Assembly (NCBI GenBank): GCA_963693365.1
Contig: CAVNZM010000001.1
Location: 5,456,001-5,520,000 of the forward strand
Origin: Amoebidium appalachense
Taxonomy: Eukaryota; Ichthyosporea
Length of the DNA stretch: 64,000 nt
Reading direction: 5' to 3'
The translations under genes were made by a program, and so were the position numbers. The notes under the pieces were generated by a model. That model was given only the letters and a program-made list of their open reading frames with translations, ran no database searches and was not told the origin of the DNA. How positions within the stretch are numbered: position 1 is the first letter of the stretch; each line of letters opens with the position of its first letter. Positions 22,392 to 44,501 of the stretch are shown piece after piece.

Positions 22392-25300
22392 TCACCGCTC
22401 TTCCTTTGGAGGGGCAGACCTTGACCGGCTCCTTGCACGACTCCCCTCTCTCTGCTTCTCGTCCTTTCCATTCTCCCTCTCCTCCCCCCTGCCATTCTCT
22501 TTCCCTGTACTTCCCTCCCTACGTCTCTCTCTACTGTCAGGTGACCTCTCCCTCCTCTTCTCCTCTCTGTCTCTATCCTTGTCCCTGCCTCTGTCTTTAT
22601 CGCGCTCCCTTTCCCTCTCCCTATCTCTGTCACGATCCCGATCCCGATCCCGTCCATTATCGCGATCTTTCTCCCTTTCTCTTTCTCTATCACGGTCCGA
22701 TCGGTCGCGGTCCCGATCCCTGTCTCTGCCTCGATCTCGGCCCCTTTCCCTCTCTCTGTCTCTATCTCTATCCCTGTCTCTTTCCCTCTCCCGTTCACGC
22801 TCCCGATCGCGGTCACGATCACGGTCACGGTCGCGATCACGGTCCCGGTCCCGATCCCGGTCTCTATCCCGGCCCCGGTCGCGATCTCTTTCTCGATCCC
22901 GATCCCGATCCCGATCCCGATCCCGATCTCTGTCTCTGTCTCTGTCACGATCGCGATCGCGGTCACGGTCACGGTCACGGTCACGATCCCTGTCCCCGTC
23001 CCTGTCACGGCTGCGGCCCCGGTCGTGGCTGGTAGAGCGGCGATCATCACGAGGTTCAGCCAGCCGACTCCTGCATAAGCAAAGCACGGATCAGTGCCAG
23101 AAAATTAAAAATTTAGAGCATTCGTAATCATGCTCTCTAACCAAATCCAAGCACCCGTTACACCTAAAGCTTTGTTTCATCAGATCTCACTGGGTTAGGA
23201 GTAAAATAATGAGCCATCAGCTCTCGTAAAGTGAGGGGTTATCCTATTGTCTGCTATCTGCTGAACAGAGAGAAGGGACGGGCAGGTAAAAATACGACAA
23301 GAGAGGGAAGGGGAAAAAACAGAAGAAAGCAAGAGGGAAAAAAAAAGAGGGGGGGGGGGGGGGGTAACACCTGCTTCGCTCTCGGCTGCCACCCCTTGCA
23401 CTCACTAACAAGCTGTCAAACTCGGGGGTGCGAGGGCGTGATGACGACCTGTTAACACACACATTGTGGTAAGCTCAAAGGCACAAGGAAGGATGTCAAA
23501 ACATCCGAGGGCGACGGGTGGGACAGTGTAAAAATCGGAATTCGGGGTCAGGGTCTGGATTCCAAGAGGTGCAAGCACAAAGGCATAGATAAAACATAAA
23601 CCGGAAAGCAGGAAAGGAGCAGGAACCACGTACGAGTAGAGGGAGAAGGGGGAATGAAGAAGGTGGTATGGATGGCGGGGGGGGGGGGGGGGGGGGGGAG
23701 GGGGGCTGGAGATGTTGGTGTGCCTGCAAGTGCAGGTGTGTGGGTTCGTGTTCGTGTGTGTGTGTATGTTTGTATCGAAACGGGGGGGGGGGGGGGGGGG
23801 GGTTTGAATGCGGAACACGGTACAAAGTACGCATACACGACGAGAAGCATGGTGCAGGACACATGCAAAGGCAAACATTCAAGTATGCAACATCAGCCAT
23901 GTGCACAGTATGCGTCATAAGCAGAGCCCATCCTCAGGGAGGACCCAAGTCATCAATTGCGTCTGAGTTTCGACCCCTTAGCCCGCGTATATACGACACT
24001 CCAACTCAGACAGCAGCATCAACTGAGCTTGGGCGGGTCAACCCGTCTTGATCAAAGACGAGCAGGGTTGCTTATGCAAGCAAGGTGAGCAAAACGGTGA
24101 AGATGTGTGTGCAAACTAATGCAGTGGGGGGGGGGGGGGGATGTTGATATAGGACAACACAGAGAGTGAATGTGGTTGCCTTCAGGGCAGCCATTACTGA
24201 ATATCCGTTCAACTTGATACCGGAGGTGAGGCGGTTGTGGGGGGGGGCAGGGAGGGCATGACGGAAACTCGTTCTATCTACATTACATGGCAATGCATTC
24301 CCTACACACACTTAGCTACCCTCCCGTTGTCCCTGCAATACACTCCGATTGACAAAAACAACAGCCACAAACAGAGTGCCACAGAAAAGCAGGGAGACAA
24401 TCACCCTTAGGCGGAAGAGTAGGTCCATGCTTGCACCATGGGGTGACCGCCATGCCACAGCCTTTCGGGTCTGCGTCTCACACACCGGATATGAAGGCGT
24501 CTTGCTGTGAATATGCCACCACACCCCACCCCTGCAGTGGCAGGCACACAAACATGCACACATTCGCTTACATAAACCCACACACACCTAAACACATGCC
24601 CTCTTCGTGGTGAACGGGATTACCCAGACATCGACATATCCACAAAAACACAACTTCGTCCTTCCATATTGGGGCTAACAGAAACGAACCCGCTTCCCAC
24701 CTTCCCTGAAATTTCTTTTCTTAGAAGGGAAAAAAACACCACACGAAACCTCTTCCAGTCATTACCTTGCACGGACGTCCCTTACATCATCAACGTCCAT
24801 CGCATCTCCGCCCCCACCCTCCGCCCTGTTTGCTTCGTCAATTTCCGCAAGTTTGGCTCTGATTTCACGCTCAACAGGCACAGGGATGCGGGGGAGCATG
24901 GTGGTGAAGTATTTCTGCTCGGTGAGGAGTTGCCTCACATACTTGCCGATAGTTCTGCACAAGATGGTTTGTCAGCCATATATTATGCATTATTCTACAG
25001 TGGTTGGGCTGATGTGTGGTTCCACATTGAAAAGTGCCTGCACACACACACACACGAGACACCCATTTATTGCACGCCAACCAAGAGGGGGAGAGCAAGG
25101 GGAAGAAGACCAAGAAAGGTGGTGGTGGTGGTGGTAGTCTGCATGCTTTTATAGAGGGGGAAGGACGGAGAGGGGGTTTAAAAATTTGTTATAGAGTACG
25201 AATTCAATACACCACGGACAACACAATGCAGGGTGGAAACCACACAAAGTGTATGCATAATAAGCAGAGCCCATACTCAGGGGGGGGGGGGGGGGGGGGG

Positions 25301-27115
25301 GGGGAGGGGGGAGGGGGAGGGGGCACAAGACAAGCTTTGGATCATGCATGAAAGAGGGAGAGGAGGCCCTAGTGCACACAATACCAAATAGCATTCACCC
25401 CATAACATAGCAGTCACTGGGGGTGGTGGTGGTGGGTGGGTGGGGGGAGGAGACCAGGGGAAGTATCATAAGAAGCATTTCTACCCTTGCCAAACAAACA
25501 GAACAACAAACCCTACATGTCCAGACACTACAAAAAGCAATGAGAGAATCAGGAACACAAAAGAACCACACACACACGACAACCTAAATAATGGCACACA
25601 ACCATCACTGTCACACATACACACAAGCACCACTTACGTCTCAGGTGAATTCTTAGCCCAGCCAATCTTAATCTCATCCGGGTCGTCCACATAGTCGCCC
25701 ACCCAGTCCCACAGTTGCTTGGGGGGGCAGCAGTAGCGCAGATACAAGAACCCCAGCCCACGGATGTATCTGCATATGCACTCAGTCAGTATTCCAGCCA
25801 CACAAATCTCTCAAAAACAAAAAAAAATGCTGGAACAGGTGGTTGTAAAATAATGCATGTATCAGGTACCAAAGAAAACGAGACCGCCGGGAAACAGGTG
25901 AAGCAAGAGAACCCGTCAAAGAGCCAACGACAGCCATGGGACACCACCACGAGTGCCTGTGTGTAGGGGCCGGGGGGGAGGGGGGGGGGGGGGGGGGTTT
26001 GAATGCGGAACACAGTACGAAGTACGCATACACGATGAGAAGCATGGTGCAGGACACATGCAAAGGCAAACATTCAAGTATGCAGCATCAGCCATGCGCA
26101 CAGTATGCGTCATAAGCAGAGCCCATCCTCAGGGAGGGCCCAAGTCATCAATTGCGTCTGAGTTTCGACCCGGGGAGGGGGGACTCTTGTACTAGGGGGA
26201 AGTAAATTCTACAAATAAAGTTAACTGCTCTATCTTTACAATGAGAAATCGCAAAGGGGCTAGGTCCAACAAAGGAACGAGGGGAACTGGGGAAGGGGCG
26301 GGGGGGGGGGGGGGTTTTGAATGCGTCAAAAAGTACGAAGTACACAAGAACAAACGGATAACACGATGCAGAATGCAAGCCATACATAAAGAGTATGCAT
26401 AATAAGCAGAGCCCATCCTCAGGGGGGGCCCACGTCATCCACAGTACCCGAGTTTCGACCTATTCCCCTCGTTAACGAAACCCAACTCAGATACTGTTTC
26501 ACTTGAACATGAGTAGGTCACCCGTCTTGATCAGAGACGAGCAGGGTTGCTTATGCAGGCAAGGGCAGTGGGAAAGGCCGGGGGTTAAAGTTGCAGCAGT
26601 AAGCAGAAGCAAGAAAAATATAGATAGGAACTCAGGAGACGGGGCTTCTAGGAAGCTCCCCCGTCGATACCTAAGTCGATACTTCCCTGGCTAACATACT
26701 ACACCAGCTGAAAAGAATTAAGTCCCGAAGGCCACAGAATTCGTAATCAGAGGGGAAAATATGAGATTTGACCCACGCCGCAGGGTAGTAACACGCTTAC
26801 TAGGGCGGAACTTTATCGTCTTCGAACGGAAAGCTATGCCCCCGGATGTCAGCCGGAAATATGGTATCACCCATTGCTTTGGGCTTGAAAAAAGCCAAAC
26901 CGATAGTCCGAGTTATGTTACGCCGGCGGGTAACATGCCGCATGGGTTCCAAGGGAGCTGTCGCCAACAGAGCGGTGTGTGCATGCGTGCGCGTAACGCA
27001 ATGTGTGAAGTGTGTCTATAGCTATGAAAGGGGGTATGCAGAAGTGGACAGATGAAGTGTGTGGAGAGAAAAACAGTAAGAAGAAAAGTAGACACCGGTA
27101 TGTGCAACCCCGCAC

Positions 27116-27151
<36 letters not shown>

Positions 27152-27219
27152 AATAAGCGAAGATTACAGGTAATCAACCAGAACAACAAATGACAAGCAA
27201 AACAACGGGGGGGGGGGGG

Positions 27220-27254
<35 letters not shown>

Positions 27255-28644
27255 GGGGGGGGAGGCGGGATCTATTATCCGCACACCAGATGCACGATTG
27301 ATGAACACGGAGCAACCAAATCTGATAAGTGGTCACAGTTTGCAGAATGCACACATTAGGGTGCCACTTGAGTAGAGCCCTCCCAAAGGAGAAAAGGGAG
27401 AAGGCCTCGGAGGGGGGGGGGGGGGGGGGGGGGGGCAGAGGTGGTGGTGAGGGGGGGGGGGGGGGGGGGGGGGGGGTAAGAGCGGACATGCAAACTAACT
27501 CTGTTCTTGCCTGACGACCCCCCTCAGTCTACTGCAATGGGAGACTTACGGGGAATCCTTGTGGTTGAGCAAGCCGTGCATCTGCTTTTCAGTCACCTTC
27601 ATAGTAAACAGTTTGTAGAGGAGGCAGAAAGCAGATGACACGGCCGTCCCTTGTCCAGGCATGAAGGGCTCTGCAAAAGGACGTGACTGTCAGCCATTGG
27701 GAGTTGGGTAGAGCCAAAAGCATAGTCATCCTTCTAGTCTCTCAGAGCCGTATTAATCGGAAGAGCCATACAAACCCGTTGTCTTGAGTGAAGGTATGAG
27801 CGTGCCAAAAAAAGCTGGCTCTGCTTCGTATTAAAAAGCATAGCACGAGGCAGGAGACCGATGGGCACGATAAGCACAGAAAACAACACACAGCAAGACA
27901 ACGGGAGGGATCGAGGAGAGGGGAGTGAGGGTAAGAAGGATGGGATGGTGTTGCGCCGGGGAAGGGGGGGAGGGGGGGAGACGAGGGAGAGAGAGGACGA
28001 GGAAGGGCGAGGGGAGGGGGGAGGGGGGAAGGGAGGGGAGGGGAGGGGGAGGGCCGGGAGGCAAGCCACATACCCAAGTCTGTGACGCTGTTGTAAATCT
28101 CATCGACCACTTCGTGGTAGGTCTTGAGCTCGCTGCAGGAACATTTAAGTCAGCATTACTGAACCAAATGCTACGACAAAACTGCACTTCAACTTAAAAG
28201 GGCAATCGGAAGTGGTACTTCCCCCGCCCTTTCCTAGCTGTCCAGTGTTTTGGTATGTCCATTCTGCCAACACGTCCCGTGCCACCACCGTACACTAAAG
28301 CATCCTGGTCAGCTTTGCTTCTTTCCCTACCTCAAGCCACTTCATCGCTCGTTCCCCCTTTCCCTACATTATCTACTCCCAAACGCACAAAAATGACATA
28401 AAACGGGGGTTTAAGGGGCCCCTTAAGATCAACCAGAAAATCAGGAGCAAGCGATTCGTAAAATGTTCCAAAAGAGGCAGAGCACTGTAGCTAGAGTACA
28501 ATAGGGGAGCACGGGTGTAGGGGATTCTTACAAAAGGTCCTCCTTGAAATAGCGTGAGGCCAGGATGTTCTGGTAGACTATCTCGTTGAGATTCATCGTG
28601 GTCTGGTTGCCCCAGGTCTCGATGGACCCCTTTTTGGGCGCCAT
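22392..28644 (-). CDS. PRPF38B: Pre-mRNA-splicing factor 38B
   Basis: A nuclear PRP38-family protein; relatives act with the U4/U6.U5 tri-snRNP during spliceosome activation. Exons on the minus strand: 28644-28532, 28132-28074, 27670-27550, 25769-25638, 24954-24766 and 23070-22392. All joins keep frame, giving 430 residues. The ATG at 28644 opens the first exon, which carries GNQTTMNLNEIVYQNILAS. The PRP38 domain fills residues 1 to about 180: ELKTYHEVVDEIYNSV, SSAFCLLYKLFTMKVTEKQ, YIRGLGFLYLRYCCPPKQLW and TIGKYVRQLLTEQKYF followed by LPRIPVP. From about residue 205 the protein is a long Arg-Asp/Arg-Glu repeat ending RSRSRSAPPKEER, typical of the B paralogue rather than PRPF38A. The stop codon overlaps a strong donor-like GCG|GTGAGT, so a further exon is possible. 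Confidence 0.95.
23803..24083 (-). mobile_element. Poly-C-tailed repeat, subfamily B, longest copy
   Basis: About 280 bases in PRPF38B intron 5, sense to the gene. Subfamily B differs from A between the shared GCAGAGCCCATCCTCAGG and TTTGAATGCG blocks (for example GGAACACGGTAC and GTGCAGGACACATGC). Confidence 0.85.
25177..25280 (-). mobile_element. Poly-C-tailed repeat, subfamily C
   Basis: This copy lies in PRPF38B intron 4, sense to the gene. It shares GTATGCATAATAAGCAGAGC and the TACGAATTCAATACAC region with the copy at 44501-44611. It is cut off at CTCAGG by a long G run. Confidence 0.8.
25998..26170 (-). mobile_element. Poly-C-tailed repeat, subfamily B, 5'-truncated
   Basis: This copy lies in PRPF38B intron 3, sense to the gene, and is close in sequence to 23803-24083. 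It stops at GAGTTTCGACC, where a G-rich tract follows. Confidence 0.9.
26315..26852 (-). mobile_element. Poly-C-tailed repeat, subfamily A, near full length
   Basis: Second long copy, about 540 bases, in PRPF38B intron 3, sense to the gene. It aligns with 6687-7209 from the poly-C end to AGCTTTCCGTTCGAAG. The element may continue to about 26975, because the other long copy could be truncated there. Confidence 0.85.
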
Positions 28645-29460
28645 TTTGACGACCCCACCCACTTACGTGACCCTCTATAGCCCTAACACCCTCTATAGTA
28701 ATCTTTGAACAGAGAGGTGAGGAAACATGACGTTTAGAGAAGTTAGTAATACTCTCGAGAGTTGTTGCCTTGATCAGCCCCTCCCCTCACTAAGCTCAGC
28801 TGAGGCCAGTGCGAAACTTTGTTCTGACTTGTCCGGGTATGTGACGTCAAATTTGGTCTTCTTTCTTCCCCTTTGCATAAACAATTTATGCCTAAGATAA
28901 ACACAGTAGACTAATGTATTTGGCTGACTTCTTTTCGAGTCGGGCTTTTTGGTCACCAATCGATCCGAAAGCCGCCCTGACCCGTCGGGTCGGACTGTGG
29001 CTCTTCCAGTGATGACTCAGCACAGCCAAAAAAGCACAAAACTTTTTTCATAGTCCAGGGAACATGATGTTTTAGGTTTGCGATCCATAGCATGCTGTGT
29101 ATTGATGATTTCTGGTTAGTAGGCTAGTTTGCTGACTGGGAGAGTGGTTTGTTTGTGCTAGCACCACGCTTTGTCATTTTTTATAGACTCGACTGTACGT
29201 TTTGTCACGTCACATCTGGCACATATCTAGGAGAAGTAGCACGAATCTGGCTCTCAGCTCTTGTCCATGTAGGTCGCATTGTCCACGGAGGAGTTGCTTT
29301 TGTTCAGCAAGTTACACTGAGCTCATTAGACACAACTTGGACATTTGAACGGCATTCAACATTTTCTGCGTTTTTTCTTGCAAGAGGTCATCAATAGCTC
29401 CACCAGTACCCGGTTTCGAAGTCCCCAGTTGGGACTTTGCTTCTCATCAATACCCCAAAA
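28645..29460. promoter_or_regulatory. Shared upstream region of two divergent genes
   Basis: PRPF38B starts leftward at 28644 and VPS37A rightward at 29461, leaving 816 bases for both promoters and 5' untranslated regions. This stretch is nearly free of microsatellites, unlike the flanking introns. I could not place a TATA box or start site. A short inverted repeat, GACCCGTCGGGTC, lies at about 28979-28991. Confidence 0.45.
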
Positions 29461-37994
<8,534 letters not shown>

Positions 37995-38154
37995 GTGGTG
38001 TACGTCTGGCACTTGCGCATGCTATATAACACATGTGTTAGCAAATCACAATTGAAGTAGCGCAGTCAAAGGAATGATCTTTATACGGTTGCTACACACA
38101 CGCGTCCATACACCTAAATTTTGCATGCATACATGTGTGTGCGCACACACAGAG

Positions 38155-38185
<31 letters not shown>

Positions 38186-38906
38186 GAGAGGGGGGGGGAG
38201 AGAGAGAGAGGGAGACAAAATTTTTAGCCTGAGAAATGGATGGAAAGGTAAGAACAAGAAACAGCAAAAATAAATGCAGTACCACACACATTAGCACTGA
38301 CATGGATATAGACACAGGTTCAAAAACAAAAAGCACAACCCTACGAAGATGGCAAATAACAGGGGTGTTGTGTTTTCTTCGTAACCTTGTATTTCTAGTG
38401 AATCGTAGATCTCGTGAGGTGTTTGCTTACAGAACTTGAACCTCACTTGAACCTCATGATGTTGCCCTTTTTTTTATGCACTACCATGTTGTCAATAGAA
38501 GTTGTACATACATACATACGTGGTGTGGGGCCATAACAGTGGATTAAAATAAATTTATCTATATTTTGTGTATGGGTGTTCTTGCAACAATGTCAGTTCA
38601 TGCTTTTTTTTTTTTTTTTTCCTCGAAGCGAAAAGTGCTTTCAACCGGCGCTAAGCTGCGCCAATCAGCAAAAACTTTCGCACTGTGATGGTAGTTCGAA
38701 CCCTACGAACCAGGCCAGCAATTTCTATCTTCACAACAGGGTCTCAAATTGTGTGATGAGGGAGGCTCCGTTCAAGAGTGCTGTGATCGGCCAGCTCAGG
38801 CATATAGCCTATTTGTCCACTTTTTCTTTGCAGCTGACCAAAAAACATCAAAAAACATCGATAGTGGTTTGGCAAGGACTTATCCCTTTCCGAGGCTATA
38901 TTCAAG
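37995..38906. other. Gap between VPS37A and PUDP
   Basis: It holds the 3' end of VPS37A (AATAAA at 38269 and near 38548), a G run at 38159-38183 with GA repeats, and the PUDP upstream region. No further gene is seen. Confidence 0.6.
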
Positions 38907-39051
38907 ATGGTGCCCACAGTAGCGTCCACGGCTGCGGCTGCAGTTACGGCGCAGCCAAAGATAACGCACGTGATATTCGACATGGATGGCCTGCTCTTAG
39001 GTGGGTGGACGTGGCGGGTGGGCGGGCCGGCGGGGAGCAGGTGGGGGTGAG

Positions 39052-39101
<50 letters not shown>

Positions 39102-39354
39102 GGGGGGGGAGAGGGGGGGGGGGGGGGGGGGGGGGGGAGGGGAGGGAGGCATGTAGGGTCAAGGATCTCGGATAGGGTGAAATGGTAGCCGGTGAGTGAT
39201 GTTTTTTTGTTTTCTGGGGTGTGTGGGTGCATCCTTTCCGTTAAGCATGCCTGTCTGCGTGCCTGCGTCCATGCGCTTGTCCCTGCTTGGGTGTGTGCGT
39301 GCTGGCGTGTTGTTGTTGGTGGTTGTTAGTTTGATTCTAGTGAGGTTTGTGTGT

Positions 39355-39411
<57 letters not shown>

Positions 39412-40649
39412 GAGGGGAGGGTCAGACGGGCAAGAGGCTGGCTGTAGAGAAGAAACGGGTATGGACTTTGGATTCCTGGTTTTACCAGGGACCTTGACTT
39501 CGCGGATTTTGCTGTCTTCCTTCTCTTGCACCGAATCTTCAGGTGTCGATGCAATGCCGTTTCTCGGTACATGAACTTTGCGTGATCTATGCTTGTTGGG
39601 CATGCGATTGGCAACTGGTGCTGTGTCTAAGGAGAAGGCACGCGATTTCAAGAACATCTGGTCCAGGATAAACTGCCAGCATGCTCAGTATTTGCTTCTA
39701 GCGTTAATTAAACGGGAAATTTGAGACTCGCAAAGGAGGACTGGTAAAGAGGGGGGAAGGGGGGGGGGATTAGGGGGGGGAGCTTGTGTAGCTTCCTTTC
39801 TTCTCTGGTCTGGTCTCTGCCTCCCACCCCCTTTCCCCGCTTTCCCCTACCTCTCCCTCCCACCGCCCCCTCCTCCCCCCCCACCCCCCCCACACACACA
39901 CCCCACACACACCACCAACACAACTTCGAAACACCAAATCAGGTATACACTCCCCCGGCACTTTCTGCTTTAGTTTCTCCAGCTTTTTTTCACAGCAAAG
40001 AGTTGAATTCATATTGCTGATAACAACTTCCTTTCGGCTGCCCAGACACGGAGACCATTTACACCAAGGTGACGCAGGAGATAGTGGCACCTTACGGCAA
40101 GGTCTTTGACTGGAGCCTGAAGGTGCAGATGATGGGCAAAAAGGTACGCTTTGGGTTTTGGTTTCTGATATGCGCTTGTATTTCTGCTTGTGTTTCTCTT
40201 GCCACATCATTGACACCCTACAGCCGAAGGGGAGGGGGGAAGAGGGGAGCGGAGGGCGTTTGGGGGGGGGGGGGGGGGGGGGGGGAGGAGAAACCGGGAG
40301 GGGAGGGGAGGGGGGAGTGGATAGGGGGGGAAGGGGGGGGGGTGGGAGGGGCAAAAGTGTTACGCCACTGTGGTAGGCATCTTCTCCCCCCACGTTCTTC
40401 CTTCCCCTGTGTCGGCTCTTGATAGGGCGAGGTGTAGGTGGAGTGTGTGTATGTGTATGTGTTTGTGTGGTGTGTGCCTATGTGCTTAGAGGATGGACGG
40501 GAAGGGGGGGGGGGGGGAGGACGGGGAGGGGCGGCGGGGGGGGGGGGGGGGGGGGGGGGGATCATTGTTGTCTTCCCACGTATTTATTTGGTTCTTGGTG
40601 TTACTGTGTTTTATCTCTGGTCTTGCCCTTGAATGAATATGCTCCTTTT

Positions 40650-40744
<95 letters not shown>

Positions 40745-42466
40745 CACACACACCGAGGTAAGTCTGAACCCACACACCTCCATCTGCTCGGGATTGCTTT
40801 CCTGCCCTGCTTCGTTAAGGTGCTTAACATGCATGTGACTTGCGTCACTTGAACGTAATTGCAGTGCAATCAGCAATGCCCACTGCTATAATCGTTTGGT
40901 CGGTACCAGAGAGCATGAAATGGGAGGTAGGATGCTATACACAGAAAGTATGCTATAAATATCCCGAAACACCCTTTCCCAACCCCCTCTCCACCACAAT
41001 ACATACATACACACACTCACACACACACACGCGCGCGCGTGCGCGCTCGTGTGTAATTTTTCCTTGGTTCCTGTGTACACAGGGTGAGGAAGCAGCAAAA
41101 ATTCTTGTTGACACGCTCCAACTGCCCATCACCCCAGAGACCTATCTTGAGCTCAGGGAAAAACGTAACAACCCCCACTCTCCCTCCATTTCCCTAAAAC
41201 CTTTTGTATCTCTTTTTTACCCCTAGGCCAAAGGTTTTACAAACACAAATGGAGCGTAGCCCATCACCACCATAGCCTCTATCCCAGACCCCATAAAGAC
41301 TTGAACCTTGCAATCTCATTTGCTATCCGTCAACTTCTGCCACTTCTCTATCGGCCTCGCTGTCCCCCCCCTCCCCTCCCCCCCCCCCCCCCCCCCCCGC
41401 CCTCCCCAGCCCCCGTCGCACTCACACACCCTGAACACACATCCACACACGTGTGCATGGTTGCGCACGCACACACACACACACATACACACACATGCAG
41501 GCAGGCAGGCGCGCGCACGCACACACACACACACACATACACACACATGCAGGCAGGCAGGCGCGCGCGCGCGCGCACACACACACACACACACACAAAC
41601 AGTAAATAAATGCGCACACGTAGACACGTACACACACACACACCCGACACACACATGCACATGGATACACACACTATAACCACAAACACCACCACTGCCA
41701 CTATTTATATCTGTGAGTTGTTTCCGCTCTCTTTCTCTCCCTCTCTCCCTCCCCCCCCTGCCCCCCTCCGTCAATCTCTCTTTCTCTCTATCTCTCTATT
41801 CTTCCCCCCCCCCCCCCCCTTCCCCCCCCCCCCAACCACCAACCCACCCCACCCACATTCCTTGCTTAACGGCTCTAGTTTGGGCAGCAATGTGTATGTG
41901 TAGTTGGTCATTTCGGGTTTGTTTCAGTCGACAATTGCACCTTATTTCTTCCTATTTCAATTGCCGGACCATTGATGTGTGTTGACTTAGTTTGGCTACG
42001 CCGAGCCAACACTCCTCTCTTCAATAACCGAGCCTAGTCGCTTCCACCACTTAAACTAGTCGATCATTGTAGAGTTCTCGTACTTGTATTTCGATCTTGA
42101 TTATCATTGATGAGTTCAACTAATTGAGGACCCGCCTCCAGGGCAAACTGAGCTTTTTGAGGCGTGTTCTGTTATGCCCGGCATTGCCCGTCTCATAAAG
42201 CATCTGCACAAACACAACATCCCAATTGCTGTCGCCACTGGCTCAAAGTAACACCCCCTCCCCCCCCCCCCCCCCCCCCCCCTTCTCATTCCCCGCCACT
42301 GGTTCAAAGTAATTCCCCTTCCTTTTCCTCCTCCCTCCCCCCCTCCCCCCCCCCCCCCTCCTCCTCCCCCTCTAACCTTTCCCCTTCCGCCTCCCCAACT
42401 CTGGTTAAAAGTGACCCCCCTTCCTCTTCACCTGCCCTCCCCTGCCCTCCCTTTTTTTTCCCCCCA

Positions 42467-42501
<35 letters not shown>

Positions 42502-42868
42502 GGGGCTTTGCCCACCTCCTCTTTGTTTTCCGTCCATTTCTCTCACACCATCTCCCCCCCTGCTCCCGCGGTCCCGCTTCCATGCAAATACACGCACATG
42601 GTCCTCTACACATCGACACACACGATGTTTACTGGGCTTTTGTACTGCTCTCTCTCCCCCCCTCTTGCTTGCCCTTTCCCTTCCTTCCCCCAAAATTCCT
42701 AACGAACCGATAAAGTCTGGCACGCCCCTTATAGGGTGGTGCAAGGGGGCACATGAATAGCTAAATTGTAACATATTTTTTTGAAGCTATACCTTGTTCG
42801 TATATTTATGTGTTTTGTGTGAGGGAGGGATCGGGCGGGCGGGCGGGCGGGCGGGCAGGTGGGTGGGT

Positions 42869-42907
<39 letters not shown>

Positions 42908-42964
42908 GTCGATTCGATCGAGACAGTACAGGCACAGAGATTTTTTTTTTCTTTTTTTGGGTGG

Positions 42965-42999
<35 letters not shown>

Positions 43000-43376
43000 A
43001 TCTATGCGTTGATCGATCAATATGCCCCCACTTGCACTTGCACTTTTCTGCTCCACTATCTCTCCCTCTTCCCCCCTTCTCTGCGTCTCTCTATCTCTCC
43101 TTCTCTCTGCTTTGCTCTCCGTCTCTCTCCCTCTCTTCTCTCTCTCTCTCTTTATCTTTCTCTCTCTCTCTCTCTATCTCTATCTCTTGCTATCTCTCGC
43201 TCTCGCTCTCTGGCGTTCTCCCTCTCTCTCTCTTTCTCTCTCCCTCTCCCTCTCCCTCTCTCTCTCCCTCTCCCTCTCCCTCTCCCTCTCTCTCCCTCTT
43301 TGTCTCTCCGCCCCTCTCTCTCTCTCTCTTCCCAGCCTCCCCCCCCCCCCCCCTTCCCCTCTCTCCTTCCCCCTCC

Positions 43377-43407
<31 letters not shown>

Positions 43408-44447
43408 CACCACTACGACCCCCTCCCCTTCCTCCCCCCCCCCCCCCTCCCCACACACACACACACACATCACCATTACAACCTCCCTCTCCTCTAACCT
43501 CTTTTCCTCCCCCCCCCCCCCCCACCCCCCCCTCCTCCTGCTTTCTAGTGCCACGATGTTCAGCATCAAGACCACCCGCCACCGTGACCTGTTTGCACTG
43601 TTTGACCACGTGGTAACTGGAGATGACCCGGCAGTGCGCCATGGAAAGCCTGCCCCTGATCTGTTTAAGGTGCGTGTGTGAGGAGGCGAAGGGGGGGTGG
43701 AGAGGGGGGGAGGGGGGGGAGGGGGGGGGGGGGGGAGGGGGGGCTGGTGTGGTTGGTATGATGGGTTGTATGAGGCGTGGTGGGTTTGATGCCGGGGAGG
43801 ACAAGGTTGGAAAAAGTGGGGAGGAGGGGAGGAGAGCCCCGGAAAAACGGGGGGTTCCATGCCTTCCTAGTGCATAATAATATATACCCCTTCCCCCCCA
43901 TCTACCACCACCACCGCCACTGCCTTCCCCCTCTCCTCCCCCCTCCCCCCCCCCCCCCCCCCCCCTCCCCCCCCCCCCCCAATCCCCCTCCCCCCCTGCC
44001 AACCACCACCACCACCACCAATGCGGCCTGAGGACGGACATGTTAGGAGCAACGGGCAGGGGAAAGAATTAATAGAACACTAACATCCACCCATCAATTT
44101 CTCCTCTCACCCCTTAATTCATGTCACAGACTGCCGCAGAGAGATTTAAGGTTTCACCTTCCAGCCCATCCCACTGTCTTGTGTTCGAGGATGCACCAAA
44201 TGGGGTGGAAGCCGCGATAAATGCTGGAATGCACGTTGGTACAGGACCCCCTAAGTGAAACAGTATCTGAGTTGGGTTTCGTTAACGAGGGGAATAGGTC
44301 GAAACTCGGGTACTGTGGATGACGTGGGCCCCCCCTGAGGATGGGCTCTGCTTATTATGCATACTCTTTATGTATGGCTTGCATTCTGCATCGTGTTATC
44401 CGTATGTTCTTGTGTACTTCGTACTTTTTGACGCATTCAAACCCCCC

Positions 44448-44501
<54 letters not shown>

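Noticed and set aside
22277-23050. Long plus-strand and other-frame ORFs opposite the PRPF38B tail
   Set aside because: They are shadows of the six-base Arg-Asp codon repeat. The minus frame continues the PRP38 protein in phase from the preceding exon.
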